This document shows, piece after piece, positions 7,004-16,300 of a stretch of DNA of 32,343 nucleotides. The position numbers and the translations under genes were made by a program. Source of the DNA: Gallionellales bacterium RIFCSPLOWO2_02_FULL_59_110 (GTDB taxonomy: Bacteria > Pseudomonadota > Gammaproteobacteria > Burkholderiales > Gallionellaceae); NCBI GenBank assembly GCA_001801215.1, contig MGXA01000014.1, forward strand, positions 1 through 32,343, written 5' to 3'. Under the pieces are notes generated by a model, which was given only the letters and a program-made list of their open reading frames with translations, did no database searches and was not told where the DNA came from. How positions within the stretch are numbered: position 1 is the stretch's first letter; every line of letters starts with the position of its first letter.

Positions 7004-8725
7004 ATGCGTGTCTCACAATTTTTCATCTCCACCCTGAAAGAAGCCCCCTCCGAAGCGGAGCTGCCCAGCCACCGGCTGATGCTGCGCGCCGGCTACATCC
7101 GCAAGCTGGCCAGCGGCCTGTACACCTGGATGCCGCTCGGCCTGCGCGTGCTGCGCAAGGTGGAAAACATCGTGCGCGAGGAAATGGACCGGAGCGGCGG
7201 TATCGAGCTCTTGATGCCCGCCGTGCAGCCCGCCGAGTTGTGGCACGAGACCGGGCGCTGGGCGGTGTTCGGCCCGCAGATGCTGAAAATCAAGGACCGG
7301 CACGGCAACGATTTCTGTTTCGGCCCGACCCACGAGGAGGTCATCACCGACATCGCGCGCCGCGAAATCCGCAGCTACCGCCAGTTGCCGGTCAATTTCT
7401 ACCAGATCCAGACCAAGTTCCGCGACGAGGTGCGCCCGCGCTTCGGGGTGATGCGCGCGCGCGAATTCGTGATGAAGGACGCCTATTCGTTCCACGCCGA
7501 CTACGCCAGCCTGGAGCACACCTACCGGGTCATGCACGACACCTACAGCCGCATCTTCACCCGCCTCGGCCTGCAATTCCGCGCCGTCGCGGCGGACACC
7601 GGCGCGATCGGCGGCAGCGGCTCGCACGAGTTCCACGTGCTGGCCGATTCCGGCGAGGACGCGCTGGCGTTCTGCCCGGACTCGGATTACGCGGCGAACG
7701 TGGAACTGGCCGAAGCGGTCGCACCGGCCGCACCGCGCGCGGACGCGGCGCAGGAGATGCAGAAAACCATCACGCCCGGCCAGAAAACCATCGAGGAGGT
7801 CGCCGCATTCTTCGACACCTCCGCGCAGAAAGTATTGAAGGCCATCGCGGTGATGACACACGAGGAAGAGTTTGCGCTGCTGCTGCTGCGCGGCGACCAC
7901 CAGCTCAACGAGCTCAAGGCAGGCAAGGTGCTGGGCGAGTTCCGCTTCGCGACCGACGACGAAATCCACCGCAACATGAACTGCCGCGCCGGTTACATCG
8001 GGCCATGTTTCATCGGCCAGGGGAACACCGGGGTGCGCCTGCTGGCAGACCGCGCCGCCGCCGCGATGAGCGATTTCATCTGCGGCGCGAACGACGACGG
8101 CTTCCATTACACCGGCCTCAATTTCGGGCGCGACGTATTGCTGGACGAAGCCAACGTTCACGATCTGCGCAACGTCGTCGCGGGCGACCCCTCGCCGGAC
8201 GGCAAGGGCGCGCTGGAAATCTGCCGTGGCATCGAGGTCGGCCATATTTTCCAGTTGCGCAAAAAATACGCCGAGGCGCTCGACGCCACCTTTCTCGACG
8301 CGCAGGGCAAGTCGCAGATCATGGAAATGGGCTGCTACGGCATCGGCGTGTCGCGCATCGTGGCCTCCGCCATCGAGCAGAACTACGACGAGCGCGGCAT
8401 CGTCATGCCGTCTGCGCTGGCGCCGTTCCAGCTCGCCATCGTGCCGATCGGCATGGGCAAGAGCACGGCGGTGCGCGAGGCGGTGGAACAACTCCATGCC
8501 GGGCTTGTCGAAAAGGGTATCGAGGTATTGCTGGATGACCGCGACGAGCGCCCCGGCGTGATGTTTGCCGACATGGAACTGATCGGCATCCCGCACCGCA
8601 TCGTGGTCGGCGAGCGCGGCCTGAAGGAAGGCAACGTGGAATATCAGGCGCGGCGCGATGCGCAGGCGCAAGCTATCCCCTTGCAAGGCGCGCTGGAGTT
8701 TATCAAATCGAAACTATGCGGATGA
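7004..8725 (+). CDS. proS: Prolyl-tRNA synthetase, bacterial type with editing domain
   Basis: A 573-residue class II synthetase that charges tRNA(Pro). The ATG at 7004 was chosen because the protein then begins [15 protein letters not shown], the standard start of bacterial ProRS; an open frame extends 27 codons further up without family similarity. Class II motif 2 is seen in GPTHEEV and [16 protein letters not shown], and motif 3 in [11 protein letters not shown]. The insertion domain that hydrolyses mischarged Ala-tRNA occupies about residues 230-390. The C-terminal anticodon-binding domain ([19 protein letters not shown]) is intact. A -10-like TAAAAT lies at 6964-6969. The last 10 bases overlap the lytic transglycosylase gene, implying coupled translation. 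Confidence 0.97.
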   Translation: MRVSQFFISTLKEAPSEAELPSHRLMLRAGYIRKLASGLYTWMPLGLRVLRKVENIVREEMDRSGGIELLMPAVQPAELWHETGRWAVFGPQMLKIKDRHGNDFCFGPTHEEVITDIARREIRSYRQLPVNFYQIQTKFRDEVRPRFGVMRAREFVMKDAYSFHADYASLEHTYRVMHDTYSRIFTRLGLQFRAVAADTGAIGGSGSHEFHVLADSGEDALAFCPDSDYAANVELAEAVAPAAPRADAAQEMQKTITPGQKTIEEVAAFFDTSAQKVLKAIAVMTHEEEFALLLLRGDHQLNELKAGKVLGEFRFATDDEIHRNMNCRAGYIGPCFIGQGNTGVRLLADRAAAAMSDFICGANDDGFHYTGLNFGRDVLLDEANVHDLRNVVAGDPSPDGKGALEICRGIEVGHIFQLRKKYAEALDATFLDAQGKSQIMEMGCYGIGVSRIVASAIEQNYDERGIVMPSALAPFQLAIVPIGMGKSTAVREAVEQLHAGLVEKGIEVLLDDRDERPGVMFADMELIGIPHRIVVGERGLKEGNVEYQARRDAQAQAIPLQGALEFIKSKLCG

Positions 8726-9369
8726 CCCGTAAAAAAATTTACTGCCGTGTCGCGCTGCTGCTGTGCCTGACGGGGCTGCTGCCCGCCTCCGGTGCGTTCG
8801 CCGGGGCGCAAGTTTACGAGCCGCTCTCCGCCAGCGTGCGCGCCGTGTTGCAGCGCAACGTATCGGATCGGCCCGCGCCCAACCTTGCGTTCGACACCCA
8901 ATACAAAGCCGATGTGTGGCTGAGAGAAATGTCGCGCCGCTTGCAGAAACGCATCCCCGATGCCAAGGCGCGCGTCGATTTTCTCGGGACGGTGCATTAC
9001 GAAGCGACCCGCGCGGGCCTGGAACCGGAGCTGGTGCTGGGTTTGATCGAAGTGGAGAGCGGTTTCAAGAAATACGCCGTTTCCAAAGCCGGCGCGCGCG
9101 GCTATATGCAGGTGATGCCGTTCTGGGTAAAGGAAATCGGCGCCAAGGATCACAACCTGTTCCACCTGCGCATCAACCTGCGCTACGGCTGCACTATCCT
9201 GCGCCACTACCTGGATATGGAAAGAGGCAACCTGTTTCGCGCGCTGGGGCGCTACAACGGCAGCCTGGGACGCCCCGAATACCCTAACCTGGTCAAGGCG
9301 GCATGGCACAACAAATGGTCGTTGCTGCCCAAGACAGCAGACAGCGGCTACCGCCCCTCGGGCGGCTGA
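8716..9369 (+). CDS. Periplasmic lytic transglycosylase (SLT domain)
   Basis: A 217-residue secreted protein with a basic N-terminus, a hydrophobic stretch (residues 11-24) and a likely signal peptidase site after AFA (about 29). The SLT domain (about 90-195) has the catalytic Glu114 in EVESGF, then [15 protein letters not shown], the INLRYGC segment and the ALGRYNGS motif, so the goose-lysozyme-like active site is complete. It should cleave murein between MurNAc and GlcNAc in the periplasm. The gene overlaps proS by 10 bases and shares its transcript; an in-frame ATG at 8722 is an alternative start. Its 3' end overlaps the convergent TlpA-like gene by 22 bases. Confidence 0.92.
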   Translation: MRMTRKKIYCRVALLLCLTGLLPASGAFAGAQVYEPLSASVRAVLQRNVSDRPAPNLAFDTQYKADVWLREMSRRLQKRIPDAKARVDFLGTVHYEATRAGLEPELVLGLIEVESGFKKYAVSKAGARGYMQVMPFWVKEIGAKDHNLFHLRINLRYGCTILRHYLDMERGNLFRALGRYNGSLGRPEYPNLVKAAWHNKWSLLPKTADSGYRPSGG

Positions 9370-9818
9370 CCGGGTTTCCAGTTCTTGATGTAGGTCTCGA
9401 CGCTGGCGCGCGTCACCTCCCCCGCCTGATAGCTCACCAACTCGCCGTTCGGCGCAAACAGATAACTGGCCGGCAGCACTTCCGGCGCGCCGATCTGCGC
9501 GGCTATCTTGTCGCTGCCCATCACCAGCGGATAGTTGATGCCGTGCGCCTCGGCAAAATTAGCGACTTTCCTGCTGGGGCCGGACTCGATGGCAATGCCG
9601 ATTACCACCACCTTGCGCGCATCGTGCAAGCTGGCCAGCTCGGGTATCTCGTTCAGGCACGGCGGGCACCAGGTTGCCCAGAAATTCACCAGCACCCACT
9701 TGCCGCGGTAATCCGTCAGACGGTGCGTCTTGCCTTGCAGGTCTTCCAGCGAAAAGGCTGCCGCATGGCCCGACAATGCCAAAACCAGCAACTGCCATAT
9801 CAGTAACTTGCGCAACAT
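9348..9818 (-). CDS. TlpA/ResA-like periplasmic thiol-disulfide oxidoreductase
   Basis: A 156-residue protein with an N-terminal signal segment (residues 4-21) and a thioredoxin fold. WATWCPPC gives the redox pair Cys51/Cys54, and the LPASYLF segment supplies the cis-proline loop. Members of the TlpA/ResA group reduce disulfides in the periplasm, often for cytochrome c or cytochrome oxidase maturation; no such genes lie nearby, so its client is unknown. The ribosome site before the ATG is poor. The gene is convergent with the lytic transglycosylase (22-base overlap of coding ends), and its upstream side faces a hairpin that ends the restriction-modification transcript. Confidence 0.9.
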   Translation of the reverse strand: MLRKLLIWQLLVLALSGHAAAFSLEDLQGKTHRLTDYRGKWVLVNFWATWCPPCLNEIPELASLHDARKVVVIGIAIESGPSRKVANFAEAHGINYPLVMGSDKIAAQIGAPEVLPASYLFAPNGELVSYQAGEVTRASVETYIKNWKPGQPPEGR

Positions 9819-9852
9819 TTTCAGGTGTCTCTCTCGAACGTTATAACGAATT

Positions 9853-9883
9853 GAGGGGCGGCCCGCTTCTGGGTTGGCCCCTC
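9853..9883 (-). terminator. Strong hairpin downstream of the methyltransferase/HNH genes
   Basis: GAGGGGC (9853-9859) and GCCCCTC (9877-9883) form a perfect 7-bp stem, with a further CCC/GGG pairing inside the loop. It lies just past the end of the truncated HNH gene, and upstream of the TlpA-like gene in the same direction. It lacks a clear U tract, so termination efficiency is uncertain. Confidence 0.5.
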
Positions 9884-9894
9884 TCTAATGTAGG

Positions 9895-10137
9895 TTAGAT
9901 TTGCGGTTTTGGATTCTCCAGCAGATATTGACCGGGTTTTAATTCGCTACGGTCATTGTGCGTGAGGATCAAATAGCCTTCTTCTGTGCGAAGCTCGCGG
10001 ACACGCCGCGCCCACTCGGACTGGTTATCTCCAACGGCCCGCAACTCTTCGGAATCCATGACGCGGACGATGTTCGCCAGAAAGTGTGCGCGGAGTTTTC
10101 CGCGCGCACCGCCTCTTTGTGTTTTTTCTCTTGCCAT
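9895..10137 (-). pseudogene. HNH restriction endonuclease, N-terminal fragment only
   Basis: An 80-residue product containing LRAHFLANIVRVMDSEEL, SEWARRVRELR and GYLILTHNDRS, followed by LKPGQYLLENPKP. These segments match the N-terminal DNA-recognition part of HNH endonucleases encoded beside cytosine methyltransferases. In complete members this is followed by a zinc-finger-like HNH nuclease domain of a hundred or so residues with CxxC and HxxH motifs. Here the frame stops at once after PKPQI, and no HNH motif is found in the remaining bases before the hairpin at 9853. It begins 2 bases after the methyltransferase stop, the normal operon layout. I infer a truncated endonuclease; a free-standing DNA-binding regulator is the alternative. 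Confidence 0.65.
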
Positions 10138-10139
10138 TG

Positions 10140-11099
10140 CTACGCCCGTTTAAGTTTTGGCTTGGCGGCGGCATTCAATGCTGCTTGAATTTGTGTGCCA
10201 ACAGCACAGGCGACAGGAGGGGGAAACGCATTGCCAATTTGGCGGTATGCGGCAGTTTTCTTGCCGCTGAATTGCCAATGATCCGGGAACCCTTGGATAC
10301 GCGCCGTCATGCGCACTGTCAGGCGCGGCATACCTATAAAATCTTGTTCTGGAGCGGCATCGGCGATACCCATGCCGTCCACGCCAATAGATGCCCACGC
10401 CTTTTTTGCCCTGGTAGGGCCGAGATCGGGGCCACCATGTTTTTTACTCCCGCCAACCAACGTGGGGGCTATATCACAAGCCCTTTCGCGCCATGGTATT
10501 GCACCGTGCCAGCCGTTTGCAGCCATGAGGTCAAAAAGCGCCTCGCCGACGGTTGACGGAGGGGCGATATGCGCTGACGGCCAACTAAAATATTCTGCGA
10601 CATTTTTCTTTAGCGCCACAAAAACAACTCGTGGGCGCAACTGGGGAACGCCAAAGTCGCTTGCGTTAAGCAAGCGCCATTCGGCGACATAGCCAAGTTT
10701 TTTTAAGTCGGCAATAATTTTTGCGCGGTACTCATCAAAAACAGAATCAAGCAGCCCGCGCACATTTTCCAGCATTACGGCCTGAGGCTGGCACTCGGAC
10801 ACCAATCGAATTGCTTCAGGGAAGAGGTCGCGCTCATCATCGTTGCCATGTTGCTTGCCTGCCTGTGAAAAAGGCTGGCAAGGTACGCCGCCTGCCAGAA
10901 GTTCAATGCCTTTCCATTTTTCGGCTGAGTAACGGCGAAGGTCACCTTCTGTGACATGCCAATGATTGCGATTGATGCGGAGTGTTTGGCAAGCTGCTGC
11001 TTCAATTTCAACGAGGCTGGCATGTTCAAAGCCAGCCTGTTCCAGCCCAAGAGCCTGACCGCCAGCACCAGCACAAATTTCTATTGAATTTAATGACAT
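10140..11099 (-). CDS. Type II DNA (cytosine-5) methyltransferase
   Basis: A 319-residue enzyme that adds a methyl group to C5 of cytosine in a specific site, using S-adenosylmethionine. Motif I (EICAGAGGQALG, residues 7-18), motif IV with catalytic Cys74 in GGVPCQPFSQAG, motif VI ENV (111-113), motif VIII QLRPR (153-157) and motif X GNAFPPPVA near the C-terminus are all present. The variable target-recognition region lies about residues 195-275 (APTLVGGSKKHGGPDLGPT); the site it reads cannot be deduced here. Base composition is lower in GC than the flanking genes, in keeping with transfer. Its partner endonuclease is truncated, so this is probably an orphan methylase. Confidence 0.95.
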   Translation of the reverse strand: MSLNSIEICAGAGGQALGLEQAGFEHASLVEIEAAACQTLRINRNHWHVTEGDLRRYSAEKWKGIELLAGGVPCQPFSQAGKQHGNDDERDLFPEAIRLVSECQPQAVMLENVRGLLDSVFDEYRAKIIADLKKLGYVAEWRLLNASDFGVPQLRPRVVFVALKKNVAEYFSWPSAHIAPPSTVGEALFDLMAANGWHGAIPWRERACDIAPTLVGGSKKHGGPDLGPTRAKKAWASIGVDGMGIADAAPEQDFIGMPRLTVRMTARIQGFPDHWQFSGKKTAAYRQIGNAFPPPVACAVGTQIQAALNAAAKPKLKRA

Positions 11100-11283
11100 A
11101 AATCCGCGCCTTTTGTGTGTGATTCGCTGATTCTACAGGGCATCAGCTAATCGATAAAGCATTGTTTCATGTGCTGCACTGAGCAAATCTAACGGACGCA
11201 AGCATTGTATAATTCGCGGCAATTCTGCGGCGCGGGCCGCTGCTTCTGCTCCGCCAAAAGCAATGCAAAGCTTCCTTGGACAG
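11100..11283. other. Intergenic stretch upstream of the methyltransferase
   Basis: No gene is seen in these 184 bases. A perfect TATAAT hexamer at 11208-11213 (rightward) lacks a recognisable -35 box and has no gene after it, so it may be chance or a relic. The methyltransferase has only a weak ribosome site (AAAGGCGCGG, about 5 bases before ATG). Confidence 0.4.
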
Positions 11284-11592
11284 TCAGTCGAACAATGCCG
11301 AAATCCAATGCCTGAGCCTTGTTCCCGGGAAAGCGCGGTAATAATCCTTCATCACGTCAGCCCAGGCCGCCGATTCGGCAACGTCAATTTCTGCCCTAAG
11401 CGCGCGATGTTCGTGCAGCAGGCATCCTGCGCCACCAATGATCTCCGATGAACTGCATCCTGCCGCCACAACTTCGATCAGCGCGTCGGCGACCGAACCC
11501 CGGCCAATGCGCCGCAACCCTTCTACCACGCGCCCGAGATCGGGCCAATAGGCGGAAAGTGCCGCATCGCTCATGGCGGCGCCGTGCTTCAT
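11284..11592 (-). CDS. Small protein of unknown function, coupled to the preceding gene
   Basis: A 102-residue protein if translation begins at the ATG (11592-11590) that overlaps the stop of the upstream gene as ATGA; a second in-frame ATG lies six codons on. I do not recognise the family. The product is predicted helical, with RVVEGLRRIGRGSVADALIEVV, a short CSSSE segment, GAGCLLHEHRAL and a basic-aromatic tail (MKDYYRAFPG). It has no signal peptide or membrane helix. The frame stays open far upstream, but the overlap favours this start. It is last in the fumC-led run of genes and may be a soluble partner of the small membrane protein before it. Confidence 0.55.
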   Translation of the reverse strand: MKHGAAMSDAALSAYWPDLGRVVEGLRRIGRGSVADALIEVVAAGCSSSEIIGGAGCLLHEHRALRAEIDVAESAAWADVMKDYYRAFPGTRLRHWISALFD

Positions 11593-11798
11593 ATCCAGTC
11601 GTTGCGCAATTCGAGATTGGCGCTGCTGGCAGAACGGGCAGCGTTCCAGCCGGACGGCGTGCGGCCCCGTTCCACCGTGATCTCCGGCACGTACGCATGC
11701 CCGGATTCGCCCGCGACCGGCAACATGGCAACGATACCCAGCGGGGCCAGCAATGCGGCGCGCAGCCATGATGTTTTTGAACTGGATGAAGCGCTCAA
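11589..11798 (-). CDS. Small membrane or secreted protein of unknown function (TTG start)
   Basis: A 69-residue product starting at TTG (11798-11796). The start is chosen because a near-perfect ribosome site, AAGGAGGAAAG, lies immediately before it, whereas the longer open frame has none. The N-terminus is Ser-rich, followed by a hydrophobic helix (about residues 12-29, LRAALLAPLGIVAMLPVAG) typical of a signal peptide or anchor. The remaining 40 residues (HAYVPEITVERG, NLELRNDWI) would be exported. I do not recognise the family. It follows fumC by 118 bases and overlaps the next gene by 4 bases, so the two small genes are translationally coupled. Confidence 0.5.
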   Translation of the reverse strand: MSASSSSKTSWLRAALLAPLGIVAMLPVAGESGHAYVPEITVERGRTPSGWNAARSASSANLELRNDWI

Positions 11799-11916
11799 CT
11801 TTCCTCCTTCAGGCTCCCGCTTCGGAATTGCCGGTTCCGGTGCAGACAGCCCGGCGGCACACCGCACCCTGGCAATAGCCGAAATGTACGGCTTCCCGGC
11901 AAAGGCTGCCAACTTC

Positions 11917-13311
11917 TCAGCTTGTCTTCGGATGGGTCATTTCCGCCGCCCGCACCAGGCGGTCGAACTCGGCTTCCGTGACATAACCCAGCGCCAGCGC
12001 CGCCTGTTTCAGCGTGCTGCCGTCGCGGTGCGCGCGTTTGGCGATTTCCGCGGCGCGGTCGTAGCCGATATGCGGGGTCAGCGCGGTCACCAGCATCAGC
12101 GAGCGTTCCAGCAGTTCCGCGATGCGCGCGCGGTTGGGCTCGATGCCACGCACGCAATGCTCCTCGAAGCTCGCCATGCCGTCGGTGAGCAGGCGCACGC
12201 TTTGCAGAAAATTGTGCGCGATCAGCGGGCGGAACACGTTCAGCTCGAAATTGCCGGAAGCGCCGCCGAAATTGATCGCGACATCGTTGCCGAACACCTG
12301 GCAGCACAGCATGGTCAGCGCCTCGCACTGCGTCGGGTTCACTTTGCCCGGCATGATCGAACTGCCCGGCTCGTTTTCCGGGATGCCGATTTCGCCCAGC
12401 CCGGAGCGCGGGCCGGAGGCCAGCCAGCGCACGTCGTTGGCGATTTTCATCAGCACGGCGGCGAGCGTCTTGAGCGCGCCGTGCGCCGCGACCAGCTCGT
12501 CGTTCGCGGCCAGCGCGGCAAATTTGTTGGCGGCACTCTCGAACGGCAAACCGGTATTGCGCGCCAGCTCGGCGGCAACACGCGCGCCGAATTCGGCATG
12601 GGTGTTCAGCCCGGTGCCGACGGCGGTGCCGCCGGCGGCCAACTGATGCAGCGGCGCAAGCGTGGCGAGGATCGCCGCTTCCGCGTGTTGCAGTTGCGCA
12701 GCATAACCGGAAAACTCCTGCCCCAATGTCAGCGGCGTGGCGTCCTGCAGATGGGTGCGGCCGATCTTGACGATGCTCTCGAACGCGGCGGATTTTTTCT
12801 CCAGCATCGCGCGCAGCGTGCGCAGCGACGGCAACAATTGTCCCGCAATGCCGGTGACTGCCGCGACATGCATCGCCGTGGGAAAGATGTCGTTGGACGA
12901 CTGGCCGAGGTTGACTTCATCGTTGGCGTGAACCAGACGACCTTCGCCGCGCGCGCCGCCGAGCAATTCCGAGGCGCGGTTGGCGAGCACCTCGTTCATG
13001 TTCATGTTGCTCTGCGTGCCGGAACCGGTCTGCCAGACGGACAACGGAAACTCATGGCTGTGCAGGCCGGCCAGAACTTCATCCGCCGCCTGCACGATGG
13101 CGTCCGCCTTCTCCGTACCCAGCAATCCCAGGTCGCGGTTGGCCAGCGCACAGGCGCGTTTCACCGCCGCCAGTGCGAGCATGAGCTCCCGCGGCATTTG
13201 CTCATTCGAGATGTGGAAGTATTGCAGCGAGCGCTGCGTCTGCGCGCCCCACAGGCGTTCGGCGGGGACTTCGATAGGGCCGAAGGAATCGCGTTCGGTT
13301 CGGGTGCTCAT
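11917..13311 (-). CDS. fumC: Fumarate hydratase, class II
   Basis: A 464-residue, oxygen-stable, homotetrameric fumarase that interconverts fumarate and malate in the TCA cycle. Signature blocks are intact: SGTQSNMN, the active-site [15 protein letters not shown] segment, [20 protein letters not shown], and the superfamily signature [11 protein letters not shown]. Length is normal for the family. A strong AGGAGG site precedes the ATG. It follows the glucan synthase gene by 85 bases in the same direction and precedes two small unknown genes. A decayed, truncated second copy lies at 22561-23078 in the same orientation, so this is the only functional copy in the window. Confidence 0.97.
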   Translation of the reverse strand: MSTRTERDSFGPIEVPAERLWGAQTQRSLQYFHISNEQMPRELMLALAAVKRACALANRDLGLLGTEKADAIVQAADEVLAGLHSHEFPLSVWQTGSGTQSNMNMNEVLANRASELLGGARGEGRLVHANDEVNLGQSSNDIFPTAMHVAAVTGIAGQLLPSLRTLRAMLEKKSAAFESIVKIGRTHLQDATPLTLGQEFSGYAAQLQHAEAAILATLAPLHQLAAGGTAVGTGLNTHAEFGARVAAELARNTGLPFESAANKFAALAANDELVAAHGALKTLAAVLMKIANDVRWLASGPRSGLGEIGIPENEPGSSIMPGKVNPTQCEALTMLCCQVFGNDVAINFGGASGNFELNVFRPLIAHNFLQSVRLLTDGMASFEEHCVRGIEPNRARIAELLERSLMLVTALTPHIGYDRAAEIAKRAHRDGSTLKQAALALGYVTEAEFDRLVRAAEMTHPKTS

Positions 13312-13396
13312 ATGTTTCCTCCTGCGAAATTGCTGGCGTCCAATTATGCGATTGATTAAAGCACGAGGGCAAGGATACCTGCGATTCGAAATACTC

Positions 13397-16300
13397 TTAG
13401 CTCAAATCCACCTCGACATGGTGATCCACGCGGTCGTCCACAAGAGGGATCATACCTTGCGGCCGCCCTGTGCCATCTGCGCTTGCGCCACTCACCACGG
13501 TGCCATCCACCGTCACGCGAATCACCTGTTCCGTCTGTTCACCGGCACGCTTGACGGTGATGTGGTAAATAGTCTCGCGATAGCGGTAGTGGATTTTGTA
13601 CGACTCCCAATGGGCCGGGACACACGGTGCAATGCGCAGGTGGTCCACTTCCAGTCGCAGGCCCAGCAGCGTTTCCACAGTCAGCCGGTACATCCAGCCC
13701 GCCGCGCCGGTATACCAGGTCCAACCGCCCCGGCCGATGTGTGGCGGCGCACCGTAAATATCCGCGCACATGACGTATGGCTCGACCTTGTAGCGTTCGA
13801 TCTCCGCAGGCGTACTGCCGTGATTGACGGGATTGAGCATGGCGAACAATTCCCAGGCGCGCTCCCGGTCACCCATCATGGCAAACGCCGTCGCGGCCCA
13901 AATCGCGGCATGGGTATATTGGCCGCCGTTCTCGCGCACACCGGGTACGTAGCCCTTGATATAACCGGGCTCAAGGTCCGATTTATCGAAGGGCGGATCG
14001 AGCAGCTGGATTAATTGCGCATCGCGGCGCACCAGGCGTTGTTTAACCGCCGCCATCGCCTCGCGGGCTCGCAGGGGGTCGCCGCCGCCCGAGATGACCG
14101 CCCAACTCTGACTGATCGAATCGATTTGGCATTCGTCATTGCCGGACGAGCCCAAAGGAGTGCCATCATCGAAATAGGCCCGCCGATACCAGGCGCCGTC
14201 CCATGCGTTGGCCTCAATGTTGTTGCGCAGCAGCGCAGCCTGCCCGGTGCAAAATTTGGCAAAGGCCTCATCGTTGCGGCCACGAGCCAAGCCTGCAAAC
14301 AGCTGAAGGTTCTCGTACAGGAACCACGCCAGCCAGACACTCTCGCCCTTGCCATCGCGACCGACAAGATTCATGCCATCGTTCCAGTCGCCGCAGCCCA
14401 TCAGCGGTAATTGATGTTCGCCAAAGCGTAAACCATGTTTGATTGCACGCACGCAATGTTCGTAGAGGCTTGCCGCTTCGGCCGAACGTTGCGGCTGGTC
14501 GTAGTAAGCCTCTTCCTCCGGGTTCAACTCGCGCCCCTCCAGGAAATGCACTAACTCGTCGAGCACGCCCGTATCGCCGGTCGCCAGCACATAACGACAG
14601 GTGGCATACGGCAACCATAGATAATCGTCGGAGAAATGGGTGCGCACACCTTGTCCGCTGGGCGGATGCCACCAGTGCTGGACATCACCCTGAAGGAACT
14701 GGCGCCCGGCGCAACGGATCAACTGCTCGCGGGCGAGCCACGGTGTCGCATGGATCAGCGCCGTGGTGTCCTGCAATTGATCGCGGAAACCGTAAGCGCC
14801 GCCGGACTGATAATACCCGCTACGGCCCCACAGCCTGCAGGATAGTGTCTGGTACACCAGCCAGCCATTGGCCAGCACGTCCAGCGCCGGATCCGGCGTC
14901 TCCACGTGCACCGCGCCCAGGGTGCGGTTCCAGTATTCCCACACCGCTTCCAATGCCTGCCGTGCGCCGGCCGGTCCGCCAAATCGCCGGATGAAATGCT
15001 GCGCTTCGTCGGTGTTGCTGGCCGCACCAAATACGAACACGATCTCGCGCTCCTGCCCTTCGGCCAGTTCGATCCGGGCCTGCATCGCGGCGCACGGATC
15101 GAGGCACGCGCCGGTCCTGCCCGACAAACGCTTGCGGCGCATAGCCGCCGGACTTGCCAGCGAGCCGTTGCGGCCGATGAACTCGGCACGGTTTCCGCTC
15201 ACCGTCCGTTCTCGTTCGCTGACATGGGCAAAGACCACCCGATTGGCGCATTCGCGGCCGTACGCATTGCGGGCAAACAGCGCCCCGCTGAGCGGATCGG
15301 TTTCAGTCACAATATGCATCAGATTGGTGTGCCGCCACTCACCGAGCACCAGCTCCCAATATCCGGTCAGCGACAATTGGCGCGCGTGCCTCGAGCGGTT
15401 GTGCAGTTTGACCACCACGAACTTCACCGGAGCGTCCATGGCGACGTAGGTGTGCAGTTCCGAGGCGATGCCGGCTTCGTAATGCTCGAACACGCTGTAC
15501 CCAAACCCGTGCCTGCACACATACCCGGACTCGCCGCGGGCGGGCAACGGCGTCGGCGACCAGAACGCACCCGTTTCCTCGTCGCGGATGTATAGCGCCT
15601 CGCCGCTGATGTCGCTAAGCGGGTCGTTGTGCCAAGTGGTCAGCCGGAATTCGTGCGCGTTTTCCGCCCAGGTATACGCGCTCCCGCTCTCGCTGACGAC
15701 CGTGCCGATGTGCGGGCTGGCGATGACGTTCACCCACGGCGCGGGCGTGCTCTGGCCAGGTTCCAGGGTGATGACGTACTCGCGGCCGTCGGGCGTGAAG
15801 CCCCCCAGGCCGTTGCAGAAAATGCGTTCGCGCGCCGGCAGCGGACGGGGGCGCGGAGGCGGCCGATGCAGCAATGGCTCCAGACGGTCCGATACACGCT
15901 CTGCCGACACGCGGCGTTCCACCTGCTCGACCAATGTCTCGGCGCTATCGGAGAACACGACGCGGGCGACAGTCTGGAACAAGACTCGCTCAATCTCGGA
16001 AAGTTCTTCGGCGCGCCGCACGAAGACCCCGCCCGGTTTGTCGATAATTTGCGCTTCGGGGCCCGCGTTGATCAACCCCATGATCTGATCTTGCAAAACC
16101 GCCCGGTAACCAGAGAAATCCTCGTTCACGATCACCAGGTCAGCAATCAAGCCCTTCATCCGCCAATAGGTATGAGCTTGCAGCATCTGTTTTACCAGGT
16201 CGATGCGGTTCAGGTCGCCGATACGCAGCAGGATGATCGGCAGATCGCCCGAGACGGCAAAGCGCCACAGCCCGGACTGACCAAGCTGGTTGCGGGCAAT

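Noticed and set aside
7013..8686. Leftward open frame of about 550 codons opposite proS
   Set aside because: Antisense shadow of an essential, fully recognisable gene; composition rich in His, Arg and Val as expected for a mirror frame.
11208..11213. Perfect TATAAT suggesting a promoter or RNA gene
   Set aside because: No -35 box, no tRNA cloverleaf or other structured RNA recognisable after it, and no rightward gene follows.
11584..13359. Rightward open frame of about 590 codons opposite fumC
   Set aside because: It spans the antisense of fumC and the two small genes; fumC is certain and the frame matches no family.
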